Part shown: positions 9,096 through 17,432 of the stretch, piece by piece
How positions within the stretch are numbered: the first letter of the stretch is position 1
Layout: each line of letters opens with the position of its first letter
Assembly: GCF_036607905.1 (NCBI RefSeq)
Contig: NZ_CP144555.1
Coordinates: 1,922,001 to 1,986,000 of the forward strand
Direction: 5' to 3'
Origin: Streptomyces sp. SCSIO 75703
GTDB taxonomy: Bacteria; Actinomycetota; Actinomycetes; Streptomycetales; Streptomycetaceae
DNA length: 64,000 nt
Program-made: the position numbers and the translations under genes
The notes under the pieces: model-generated
The model's input: only the letters and a program-made list of their open reading frames with translations
Databases searched by the model: none
Told to the model about the DNA's origin: nothing

Positions 9096-10541
9096 TCAGA
9101 GGGCCAGGTCGGTGAGGACCAGGACGCGCTCGTAGGTGTAGTCGTCCATGGCGAACCGGACGCCCTCGCGGCCCACGCCGGACTGCTTGGCGCCGCCGTA
9201 CGGCATCTGGTCGGCGCGGTAGGAGGGGACGTCGCCGATGACCACGCCGCCGACCTCCAGGGCGCGGTGGGCGCGGAAGGCGGCCTGCACGTCGTGGGTG
9301 AACACGCCTGCCTGGAGGCCGTACTTGGAGTCGTTGACGGCGGCGAACGCCTCGGCCTCGCCGTGCACCTTCCGTACGCTGAGGACGGGCCCGAAGACCT
9401 CCTCGCGGGCGAGGGTGGTGTCGGCGGGGAGGCCGGTGAGGACGGTCGGCGCGTAGGTGGCGCCGTCCCGCTCGCCGCCGGTGTGCAGCGTGGCCCCGGC
9501 CCGTACGGCCTCGTCGACCCAGGACTCGACGCGGCGGGCGGCGGCCTCGTCGACGAGGGGGCCGACGTCCGTCTTGTCGTCGTTCGGGTCGCCGGTGACC
9601 TGGGCCTCGACGGCGGCGACGATACGCGGCAGCAGCCGGTCGTACACGGCGGCGTCGACGATGACGCGCTGCACGGAGATGCAGGACTGGCCGCCCTGGT
9701 AGTTGGAGAAGGTGGCGATGCGGCTCGCCGCCCGGTCCAGGTCCTCGTCGCTCGCCCAGTCGGCGAGGACCACGGCCGCGCCGTTGCCGCCCAGTTCGAG
9801 GGTGCAGTGCTTGCGCGGCACGGAGTCCATGATCGCGTAGCCGACCTTCTCGGAGCCGGTGAAGGAGACGACCGGCAGCCGCTCGTCGCGCACCAGCGCG
9901 GGCATGCGGTCGTTGGGCACCGGCAGGACGCTCCAGGAGCCGGCCGGCAGCTCGGTCTCGGCCAGCAGCTCGCCGAGGAGCAGGGCGGACAGCGGGGTCG
10001 CGGGGGCCGGCTTCAGCAGGATCGGCACGCCGGCGGCGATGGCCGGGGCGACCTTGTGGGCGCACAGGTTGAGCGGGAAGTTGAACGGCGCGATACCGAG
10101 GACGGCGCCCTTGGGGAAGCGGCGGGTGAGGGCGAGCCGGCCCTGGCCGCCGGCGTCGGTGTCCAGTCGCTGGGCCTCGCCGCCGTTGAAGCGGCGGGCC
10201 TCCTCGGCGGCGAACCGGAAGACGGAGACCGCGCGGCCGACCTCGCCCCGGGCCCACTTGACCGGCTTGCCGTTCTCGGCGGAGATCAGCCGGGCGATCT
10301 CCTCGGTGCGCTCGGCGAGCCGCCGGGCCACGTGGTCCAGCGCGGCGGCCCGCACGTGGGCGGGGGTGGCGGCGAACGCGTCCCGCACGGCGTGCGCGGC
10401 GGCCACGGCTTCCTCGACCTGGGCCTCGGTGGGCACGCTCACGGTGCCGACGAGGGCGCCGTCCCACGGGGACGTGACGTCGAAGGTGGTCTCGCCGGTG
10501 GCCTGGCGGCCGGCGAGCCAGAAGGCGTGGGTGGAAGTCAT
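9096..10541 (-). CDS. NAD(P)-dependent aldehyde dehydrogenase
   Basis: This 481-residue ALDH-superfamily enzyme oxidises an aldehyde to the acid. Cofactor and active-site blocks are present: PFNFPLNLCAHKVAPA near 150, SFTGSEKVGY near 215, the general-base region LELGGNGAAVVLAD near 245, and the nucleophilic cysteine in YQGGQSCISVQR near 280. EVFGPVLSV near 380 is also typical. The start MTSTHAFWLAGRQ at 10541 is preferred over 10595 because the extra 18 residues are unlike the family. It lies directly downstream of a PucR regulator and near gabT, so succinic semialdehyde or another amine-derived aldehyde is plausible, but the exact substrate is an inference. Confidence 0.92.
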   Translation of the reverse strand: MTSTHAFWLAGRQATGETTFDVTSPWDGALVGTVSVPTEAQVEEAVAAAHAVRDAFAATPAHVRAAALDHVARRLAERTEEIARLISAENGKPVKWARGEVGRAVSVFRFAAEEARRFNGGEAQRLDTDAGGQGRLALTRRFPKGAVLGIAPFNFPLNLCAHKVAPAIAAGVPILLKPAPATPLSALLLGELLAETELPAGSWSVLPVPNDRMPALVRDERLPVVSFTGSEKVGYAIMDSVPRKHCTLELGGNGAAVVLADWASDEDLDRAASRIATFSNYQGGQSCISVQRVIVDAAVYDRLLPRIVAAVEAQVTGDPNDDKTDVGPLVDEAAARRVESWVDEAVRAGATLHTGGERDGATYAPTVLTGLPADTTLAREEVFGPVLSVRKVHGEAEAFAAVNDSKYGLQAGVFTHDVQAAFRAHRALEVGGVVIGDVPSYRADQMPYGGAKQSGVGREGVRFAMDDYTYERVLVLTDLAL

Positions 10542-10701
10542 CGTGGAGTCCCGGGCCCTTCCGCGTAGGGGGTGTGCATGGCTTGCGCGATCCACGGTAG
10601 GGGCGCCGCGGCGGCCGGTCGCTTGTCCGCCGCGTAGCAGTCGGCACGGGCAGTACGACGGATTGGCCTACGGGGGGCCTCGCGCCGGACGGCCGGGGCG
10701 G

Positions 10702-12408
10702 TCAGCCCTCGGGGGAGGTGGCCTTGAGGGCGATCCACAGCTCCATGCGGACGTCCGGGTCGTCCAGGGAGCGGCCGAGGATCTCCTCCACGCGCCGCAT
10801 CCGGTAGCGCAGGGTGTGCCGGTGCACGCCGAGGTCGGCCGCCGCGGCGTCCCACTGGCCGTGCCGGGAGAGCCAGGCGCGCAGGGAGGCGACGAGGTCG
10901 CCGCGTCCGGTGGCGTCGTGGTCGCGCAGCGCCCGCAGCAGCCCGTCGGCGAAGGCGCGCACGGCGTCGTCGGCGAGCAGCGGCAGGACGGAGCCGGCCG
11001 CGAGCTGTTCGTGCTCGACGCAGACCCGGCCCCGGCGGCGGGCCACGGACAGCGCCTGCTCGGCCTGCTTGTAGGCGGCGGAGGCGGCGATGGGCCCGGC
11101 CGGCGCGGACAGGCCGGCGACCAGACCCTCGGCGTCGGCGGCGCTCCCGGGCTCCCGGGCGGGGCGGGCGGCCTCCAGCGCCGCCGCGTGGGCGGCGCAG
11201 GCGGCGACCGCGGCGCCCCCGTCGGCGGCGAGCACCACCAGCCGCTCCCCCTCGGGCACGACGAGCACCGCCTCCCCGGCCCGCGCCGCCGCGGCCTCCA
11301 CGACCTCGGCGAGGGCGTCGCGCGGGTCGCCCTCGGAGCCGGCGGCCTGCCCGGTGGCGGCCGGGGTCCGTGCCCCGGTGTGCGCGCGGGCGGCCGGTGC
11401 CGGGGCGGGCTCGGCGACGATCACCCGGAACGGCGCGTCGAGGAGGTCCCCGTAGAGGTCCCCTGCGACGGCGCGGGCGTGGTCCGGTTCCCCGGCCAGC
11501 AGCATGCGCAGGACGGCCGCGCCGAGCCGCTGTTCGGCGGCGTGCAGCGAGCGGGAGCGCTCCGTGGTGAGCGTGAGCAGGGCGATGGCGGAGTGCAGGG
11601 CGTAGCGCTCGGCGGTGCCGAGGGGGGCGGCCGTGCCGACGGCGAGTGCGCCGCGGGCCCGGCGGGAGGTGCCCAGGGAGTGCAGTTCGACGCGGTCGCC
11701 GGTGCCGGCGTGCTCGGGACCGTCGGCCTTCCTGCCGTCCGGCGGGCCCTCGGGGTGCTCGGGGTGCGGGGGGCCGGCGACGACGGCGGAGGCGGGGGCG
11801 GGGCGTTCGCGCAGCCGTTCCACGTCGGGGGTGAGCCGGGCGGCGCGGCGGCCGGCCCACTCCGGCGCGGCGGCGACGACGGCCCCGGAGGCGTCGTAGA
11901 GCGCGGCCCAGCCGTCGACCTGGGAGGCCAGCGCGGCCAGCAGCCCTTCCGGTCCGTCGGCCAGCGCCCGCCGGGTCAGTTCGCGCTGGGCGGCGAAGCC
12001 GGCGGTGACGGCCCGGTACTGGTCGGCGGCGATGGCGGCGGAGACGGCCTTGGTGATGGCGAGGAAGGGGGTGCGGCGGGGCACCTCCAGCAGGGGCAGG
12101 TCCTCCTGCCGGGCCGCGTCGAGGAGGGCCTCGGGGATCTCCTCGTAGTGGACGCCGACGGCGAAGCCGAGCCCGACCACCCCGGCCCCGGCCAGCCGCC
12201 GGACGTAGCGGCGCATCGCCTCCGGGTCCTCCGCGTCCAGGGTGAGCGCGGTGATCAGGAGCAGTTCCCCGCCCTCCATGTAGGGCACGGGGTCGGCCAG
12301 CTCGCTGGCGTGCGCCCAGCGCACGGGCGCGTGGAGGCGGTCCGCACCCGCGCGCACGGTGAGTTTGAGCGCCGAGTGGTGGACGAGCGAGGCGAGCGTC
12401 GGGGGCAT
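10702..12408 (-). CDS. PucR-family transcriptional regulator
   Basis: This 568-residue regulator has the PucR layout. An N-terminal purine-catabolism-type ligand domain spans about residues 1-130 (MPPTLASLVHHSALKLTVRA, then GGELLLITALTL), with a variable Ala/Pro-rich middle. A C-terminal PucR helix-turn-helix contains DLGVHRHTLRYRMRRVEEIL at about residues 525-545. Such proteins respond to metabolites in purine or amine/GABA catabolism. It is co-oriented with the aldehyde dehydrogenase 160 bases downstream, and gabT lies about 2.6 kb away on the other strand, so control of amine or GABA degradation is likely but unproven. Confidence 0.92.
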   Translation of the reverse strand: MPPTLASLVHHSALKLTVRAGADRLHAPVRWAHASELADPVPYMEGGELLLITALTLDAEDPEAMRRYVRRLAGAGVVGLGFAVGVHYEEIPEALLDAARQEDLPLLEVPRRTPFLAITKAVSAAIAADQYRAVTAGFAAQRELTRRALADGPEGLLAALASQVDGWAALYDASGAVVAAAPEWAGRRAARLTPDVERLRERPAPASAVVAGPPHPEHPEGPPDGRKADGPEHAGTGDRVELHSLGTSRRARGALAVGTAAPLGTAERYALHSAIALLTLTTERSRSLHAAEQRLGAAVLRMLLAGEPDHARAVAGDLYGDLLDAPFRVIVAEPAPAPAARAHTGARTPAATGQAAGSEGDPRDALAEVVEAAAARAGEAVLVVPEGERLVVLAADGGAAVAACAAHAAALEAARPAREPGSAADAEGLVAGLSAPAGPIAASAAYKQAEQALSVARRRGRVCVEHEQLAAGSVLPLLADDAVRAFADGLLRALRDHDATGRGDLVASLRAWLSRHGQWDAAAADLGVHRHTLRYRMRRVEEILGRSLDDPDVRMELWIALKATSPEG

Positions 12409-12603
12409 GGGGCCTTCAGGTCTGTGTCAGTTCGGTGAGACATCTCTGATCATTTGGCCGCGCTGTATGAACGACCTGTGTCGATTCTGCCTCACTGTAC
12501 GGTCCGCGCGCCCGCGCACCCAGGTCCGGCCGGTCCGGAGAGCGGCCCGCCCGGCGCCGCGTCTCCCACCGCCGGACGTCCCACCGCCCCGGGCCGGGGG
12601 CGC

Positions 12604-14778
12604 TCACCCCCGCAGGTCCACCAGGAGCGGCGGCGCGTGCTCGCCCGCGACGGTGGTCAGGGAGAGCACGGCGTGGCCCGGCGGCACCGCGTGGGCCAGC
12701 TCGGAGGCCGACCAGCGCTCCCGCTCGACCTGCCGCACGGTGACCGCCCGCGCCGTGGGCGCCTTCCCGGTGATCACCCGGCGCAGCATGTGCACCGCCT
12801 TGCCCGCCGGGGTCTCGGCGATGATCTGCCGGTCGGTGACGTCACGGGCCTCGGTCCACTCCTTGCCCCACACCTCGGCGAAGTCCTGCCCGTCCCAGGG
12901 GGTGACCCCCGAGAGCGCCATCCGGCAGCCGATCGCGCCGAGGAGCGGCCCGCGCAGCGGCCGGGGCACGTCGTCCAGGGTGCGCAGGGTGAGCACCACC
13001 CCGGCGCCCGCGGAGCGCAGCCGCTGCACGCCCCGCACGGCCTCCGGCGTCACCACGCCGCTCGCCTCGTCCAGTACGAGGCAGGCGAAGAGGGAGCGGT
13101 CCTCGCGGGCGCCGACGCTCGCCGTGAACTGGGCGAGGACCAGCCGGGCCAGGATGCGGGAGGCGTCCGCGTGGCCGCGGGCGGGCAGGTCGATACGGAC
13201 CCGCACCGGATGGTCGAGCGCCTTGAGCGAGAACGGGCGCGACTGTCCCCGGGTGTCGAAGAAGGAGGCGAAGGCGGGCCGGTCGAGCAGCGCGACCCGG
13301 TCGGCGAGCGTGCCGCCGAGGTCCCCGGGCTGGGTCATCTGCCGTTCCCGGGCGTCCAGTTCGCGCAGCAGCGACTCCTGGCCGGTCTCCTGCAGGCCCC
13401 GGCGCAGCGCGGCCAGCGGCTCGGCGGCGCCGTCGAGGAGCCGGCGCAGCTCCGGCACGCCGGGGAAGCGGCCGTGCACGGCCTGGAAGGGGCCGAGGAG
13501 CTGGGCGAGGACGGTGGTGGAGCGCCGGCTGTCGCCGCCCGGGTGCGGGTCGGCGAGGTCCCCGACCAGGGCCTCGGCGAGGACGGCGGCGGCCTCGTCG
13601 GGGTCGGTGGTGCCGCCGTAGAGGTCGAGGTCGTACACGGAGTCGGGGTTGCCGACGCGGACGACGACGTCGAAGGCGTCGGCCGGGCCCGCCCCGGAGC
13701 CCGCCGCGCCGACCACGACGACGGCGGCCCGCCCGGCGAGCGCGTGCAGGCACAGCGATTCGGTCAGCGGCCGCACGACGCGGCCCGTCTTGCCGGAACC
13801 GGCCGGTCCGACGACGACCAGGGAGGTGCCGAGCGACTCGGGGCCGAGGGCGAGACCGGTGCCCCGGTAGGCGTAGGGGTTGCGCTCGTCCTCGGCGGTG
13901 GCGCCGAGCCGCACCTGCCCGGTGACCAGGTCGTGGCGGGCGGCGCGGGCGGCCAGGTCGCGGACGCCGGAGGGGTGCGGGCAGGCGCCGGCACCGTGCC
14001 GGAGGACGGCGCCGGTGAAGGCGGCGAGGCTGTGCCGGCCGCCGGCGACGCCCTGCCAGGCGCGGGCGATGCGGGCGTGGTCGACGTCTCGCATGAGGCC
14101 CGCGTGGGCGTCCGCGGCGAGCCGGTCGGCGGCGTCGGCGGCCCCGGCGGCGCGCAGCGCGGGCCAGGCGGCGGGGTCCTCCTCCGGTACGGGCGGGCGC
14201 GTGGGGCGCGGGGCGGCGGACCGCACCCAGGCGGGCGGGCCCCAGCGGTGCCACAGCTCGCCCCAGCGGCCGAGCTTGGCGACCCCGGCCAGCAGGGCCC
14301 CGCCGATCAGCAGGTAGTAGGCGTAGCTGGCCACGACCGCGCCGAGGCTGTAGGACTCGGCCCAGGAATCGGGGACCATCGCGTAGAGCGGCAGCAGCCA
14401 CCAGCCGCCCAGGTACCCGTTCCACAGCAGGGACCAGACGAGCCAGCCCACCAGGAAGGCGATGAGCGCTCCGCTCAGCAACTGCCTGCCGGGCGTCCGC
14501 TCAGGCTCCTCCTGCGGGCGGGGCCGGTGCCCGAACCGCCACACGCCGGGCGGCGCGGGGGGCCGGGGGGTGCGCAGCCAGGCCAGGAACGCCGATCCGT
14601 CCGGCAGCGGCGGCGCCCCGGGCGGCAGCGCCTCGGCGGGGGCGGGTACGGGGGCGTCGCCGGGCGCGGGGGCCCGCGCGGGGCGGGGCGGCACGGAGGG
14701 CGGCTCCGGCGGTCCCGCCGGGCGCGGCACCGGACCGGCGTGCGTGCCCCGTGCGTCCCGGTTCCCGTCGCTGTCCAT
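12604..14778 (-). CDS. Membrane-anchored ATP/GTP-binding protein (TraG/VirD4/FtsK-like)
   Basis: This 724-residue protein has a Pro-rich cytoplasmic N-terminus (about 1-95), two or three membrane segments at about 105-180 (LLSGALIAFLVGWLVWSLLW, AVVASYAYYLLIGGALLAGV), and a P-loop ATPase domain. Walker A is GPAGSGKTGR near residue 330, and Walker B is probably FACLVLDEASGVV near 565. The architecture matches coupling-type ATPases of conjugation or type IV secretion that pump DNA or protein. No relaxase, pilus or other transfer gene is nearby, so it is an orphan. Many Streptomyces chromosomes carry such a gene annotated only as an ATP/GTP-binding protein. Confidence 0.8.
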   Translation of the reverse strand: MDSDGNRDARGTHAGPVPRPAGPPEPPSVPPRPARAPAPGDAPVPAPAEALPPGAPPLPDGSAFLAWLRTPRPPAPPGVWRFGHRPRPQEEPERTPGRQLLSGALIAFLVGWLVWSLLWNGYLGGWWLLPLYAMVPDSWAESYSLGAVVASYAYYLLIGGALLAGVAKLGRWGELWHRWGPPAWVRSAAPRPTRPPVPEEDPAAWPALRAAGAADAADRLAADAHAGLMRDVDHARIARAWQGVAGGRHSLAAFTGAVLRHGAGACPHPSGVRDLAARAARHDLVTGQVRLGATAEDERNPYAYRGTGLALGPESLGTSLVVVGPAGSGKTGRVVRPLTESLCLHALAGRAAVVVVGAAGSGAGPADAFDVVVRVGNPDSVYDLDLYGGTTDPDEAAAVLAEALVGDLADPHPGGDSRRSTTVLAQLLGPFQAVHGRFPGVPELRRLLDGAAEPLAALRRGLQETGQESLLRELDARERQMTQPGDLGGTLADRVALLDRPAFASFFDTRGQSRPFSLKALDHPVRVRIDLPARGHADASRILARLVLAQFTASVGAREDRSLFACLVLDEASGVVTPEAVRGVQRLRSAGAGVVLTLRTLDDVPRPLRGPLLGAIGCRMALSGVTPWDGQDFAEVWGKEWTEARDVTDRQIIAETPAGKAVHMLRRVITGKAPTARAVTVRQVERERWSASELAHAVPPGHAVLSLTTVAGEHAPPLLVDLRG

Positions 14779-15016
14779 CGCCGCGCCCCCTGACCAGCCG
14801 GTCCGATCACCGTCAACGAGCCAATCTAACGCCCTCGGGCGGGGAGTTCACCGCTTACCGGGCCGGGCCCGCGCCGTCGTGTCCGCCCGGCGCCATGGCC
14901 ACGGCGGACAACCGGCGACGCGGACAACGCCCACATGGAGCATGCCGAGGCCGCGCCGCCGGTCCTAGCCTGCGAGAAAAGAAGCCACGCGTCCGAAAAG
15001 ACCCAGGAGCCCCCAC

Positions 15017-16351
15017 ATGACCGCACTGCCGCAGGAGCGCCGCGTCGTCACCGCCGTCCCCGGCCCCAAGTCGCAGGAGTTGCAGGCCCGCCGGACCGCC
15101 GTGGTCGCCCAGGGCGTGGGCTCGACGCTGCCCGTCTTCGCCACCCGCGCGGGTGGCGGCATCATCGAGGACGTCGACGGGAACCGCTTCATCGACTTCG
15201 GCTCCGGCATCGCCGTGACCTCGGTGGGCGCCTCCGCCGAGGCCGTGGTGCGCCGGGCCTCGGCCCAGCTCGCCGACTTCACCCACACCTGCTTCATGGT
15301 CACCCCCTACGAGGGGTACGTCGCCGTCGCCGAGGCGCTGGCCGAGCTGACCCCGGGCGACCACGCCAAGAAGTCCGCCCTGTTCAACAGCGGCGCCGAG
15401 GCGGTGGAGAACGCCGTCAAGATCGCCCGCGCGTACACCAAGCGGCAGGCGGTCGTCGTCTTCGACCACGGCTACCACGGCCGGACCAACCTGACGATGG
15501 CGCTGACCTCGAAGAACATGCCGTACAAGCAGGGCTTCGGCCCCTTCGCGCCGGAGGTGTACCGGGTACCGGTCGCCTACGGCTACCGCTGGCCGACCGG
15601 CCCCGAGAACGCCGGGCCGGAGGCCGCCGCCCAGGCCGTCGACCAGATCACCAAGCAGGTCGGCGCGGAGAACGTGGCCGCGATCATCATCGAGCCGGTG
15701 CTCGGCGAGGGCGGTTTCATCGAGCCGGCCAAGGGCTTCCTGCCCGCGATCCGCCGGTTCGCCGCCGACCACGGCATCGTCTTCGTCGCCGACGAGATCC
15801 AGTCCGGCTTCTGCCGCACCGGTCAGTGGTTCGCCTGCGAGGACGAGGGCATCGTCCCGGACCTGATCACCACCGCCAAGGGCATCGCGGGCGGTCTGCC
15901 GCTCGCCGCCGTCACCGGCCGCGCCGAGATCATGGACGCCGCGCACGCGGGCGGCCTCGGCGGCACCTACGGCGGCAACCCGGTGGCCTGCGCCGGCGCT
16001 CTGGGCGCGATCGAGACGATGCGCGAGCAGGACCTCAACGCCAGGGCGCTGCGGATCGGCGAGATCATGACGGCCCGGCTGACCGCGATGGCGGAGAAGT
16101 TCGACGTGATCGGCGACGTCCGGGGGCGCGGCGCCATGATCGCCGTCGAGCTGGTCAAGGACCGCGCCACCAAGGAGCCCGCCCCCGAGGCGACCGCCGC
16201 GCTGGCCAAGGCGTGCCACGCCGAGGGCCTGCTGGTCCTGACCTGTGGCACCTACGGCAACGTGCTCCGCTTCCTGCCCCCGCTGGTGATCGGGGAGGAC
16301 CTGCTGAACGAGGGCCTCGACATCATCGAGCAGGGCCTCGCCCGGATCTGA
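15017..16351 (+). CDS. gabT: 4-aminobutyrate--2-oxoglutarate transaminase
   Basis: GabT moves the amino group of GABA to 2-oxoglutarate, giving succinic semialdehyde and glutamate; PLP is the cofactor. The 444-residue length fits class III aminotransferases. Key segments are LFNSGAEAVENAVKIAR near 120 (phosphate binding), FDHGYHGRTNLTMALTSK near 150, IIIEPVLGEGGF near 225, and ADEIQSGFCRTG near 260. The PLP-binding lysine is in LITTAKGIAGGLPLAAV near 290, followed by GGTYGGNPVACAGAL. The gene has its own strong terminator and sits near PucR, several aldehyde dehydrogenases and the polyamine operon, in line with a GABA shunt role. Confidence 0.93.
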   Translation: MTALPQERRVVTAVPGPKSQELQARRTAVVAQGVGSTLPVFATRAGGGIIEDVDGNRFIDFGSGIAVTSVGASAEAVVRRASAQLADFTHTCFMVTPYEGYVAVAEALAELTPGDHAKKSALFNSGAEAVENAVKIARAYTKRQAVVVFDHGYHGRTNLTMALTSKNMPYKQGFGPFAPEVYRVPVAYGYRWPTGPENAGPEAAAQAVDQITKQVGAENVAAIIIEPVLGEGGFIEPAKGFLPAIRRFAADHGIVFVADEIQSGFCRTGQWFACEDEGIVPDLITTAKGIAGGLPLAAVTGRAEIMDAAHAGGLGGTYGGNPVACAGALGAIETMREQDLNARALRIGEIMTARLTAMAEKFDVIGDVRGRGAMIAVELVKDRATKEPAPEATAALAKACHAEGLLVLTCGTYGNVLRFLPPLVIGEDLLNEGLDIIEQGLARI

Positions 16352-16363
16352 GCCGCCGGTCAC

Positions 16364-16392
16364 GGGCACCGGAGCGGATGCGTCCGGTGCCC
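16364..16392 (+). terminator. Intrinsic terminator of gabT
   Basis: GGGCACCGGA (16364-16373) and TCCGGTGCCC (16383-16392) make a perfect 10-bp stem with a 9-base loop, starting 13 bases after the gabT stop. Confidence 0.85.
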
Positions 16393-16763
16393 GGAACCGC
16401 AGGGGGTGTGAAGAAGGTGTGCGAGGTGGATGGCAGGTCGCGGAGGGCCCTGTCCAGCGCTCTTTCCCTGTCGTAGGTTCTTGGGCAGATGAGAGGAACA
16501 CCCCGCTCGCAGGGGACTGCGGGCGGAACCCCAGGCCGGGGCCTCCCCAGCTTCGACCTGGTCGTGCCTCGCGCACACACCGGGGCCCTCGGGCTCCGGG
16601 TCTCCTCACCGATCGGACGGTCGCCCGCCCCAAACCCCCCGGGGCGCGCGGCTCCGGTCAGGACGGCCGGTTCCGGGCATCCGGGACGGCGGTTCACCGA
16701 AGGGCCGACGCACTCCCCCCCCCTTGCGCCGGCCCTTCGGTGTGCTTTGCCAAGCTGGGCGCC
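16393..16763 (+). other. Gap between gabT terminator and PAP2 gene, with a strong hairpin near its end
   Basis: About 370 bases without a protein I can support. TTTCCCTGTCGTAGGTTCTTG near 16462 is relatively AT-rich and could be promoter sequence. The last 70 bases hold a perfect 13-bp inverted repeat just before the PAP2 start. Confidence 0.5.
16695..16742 (+). promoter_or_regulatory. Perfect 13-bp inverted repeat in the PAP2 leader
   Basis: CACCGAAGGGCCG (16695-16707) and CGGCCCTTCGGTG (16730-16742) are exact complements separated by 22 bases that include a run of nine C. The downstream arm ends 21 bases before the PAP2 start codon. It could terminate transcription coming from upstream or act as an attenuator for the phosphatase gene. 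Confidence 0.65.
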
Positions 16764-17432
16764 ATGCCCGCGCCCGCCGCCCCCGCCCGCCGCGTCCTCG
16801 TTCCCGTGCTGTCGGCCGCCGTCTTCGCGCTGCTCACCTGGCAGGTCGTCGCCGACGGCCCGCTGGTGCGGGCGGACGAGTGGCTGAGCCGGGTGCTCGT
16901 CCACCCGGACCGGATCTCGGAACTCCTCTCCGACCTCGGCAACGTGCAGGTCGCCGTCCCCGTCCTGCTGAGCGTCGCCGCGTACGCCGCGCTGCGCGGA
17001 CGCGCCAGTGGTCTGGACCGGTGGTGGCTGCCGCCCGCCGTCGGGCCGGCGGCCCTGGCGCTGGTGGCGGTGCTGGTCGTGCCGCTCAAGGCGTGGACGA
17101 GCCGCCCCGGCACCCCGGCCGTGCCGCCGGCGGTGGGCTACTACCCCTCCGGCCACACGGCCACGGCCCTGGTCGCGTACGGGACGGCGACGCTGCTGCT
17201 GCTTCCGCTGCTGCGCGCGCCGGCCGCCCGCCGCGTCCTCGTGCTGCTCTGTGCCGCCCTGGTCCTCGGCGTCTCCTTCGGTCTGGTGCGCCGGGGCTAC
17301 CACTGGCCGCTGGACGTGGCGGCCTCCTGGTGTCTGGGGGCGGTGCTCCTCGGGGGTGTCTCTGCGGTGCTCAGCGGAAGTAGGAGTCGAAGTTCCGCTG
17401 GAACTCCCAGTTCGCGTACCGGTCCCAGTTGA
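16764..17432 (+). CDS. PAP2-superfamily phosphatase (membrane)
   Basis: This 222-residue polytopic membrane protein of the type-2 phosphatidic acid phosphatase superfamily probably removes phosphate from a lipid phosphate or undecaprenyl pyrophosphate. Motif 1 is reduced (LKAWTSRPGTP near 110). Motif 2 is YYPSGHTATALVAYG near 130 and motif 3 is VRRGYHWPLDV near 180, so the catalytic His residues are present. Five or so hydrophobic segments are visible. The last ~20 residues (SRSRSSAGTPSSRTGPS) are encoded opposite the end of the chitinase gene, a 62-base convergent overlap, and look non-conserved. Confidence 0.88.
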   Translation: MPAPAAPARRVLVPVLSAAVFALLTWQVVADGPLVRADEWLSRVLVHPDRISELLSDLGNVQVAVPVLLSVAAYAALRGRASGLDRWWLPPAVGPAALALVAVLVVPLKAWTSRPGTPAVPPAVGYYPSGHTATALVAYGTATLLLLPLLRAPAARRVLVLLCAALVLGVSFGLVRRGYHWPLDVAASWCLGAVLLGGVSAVLSGSRSRSSAGTPSSRTGPS

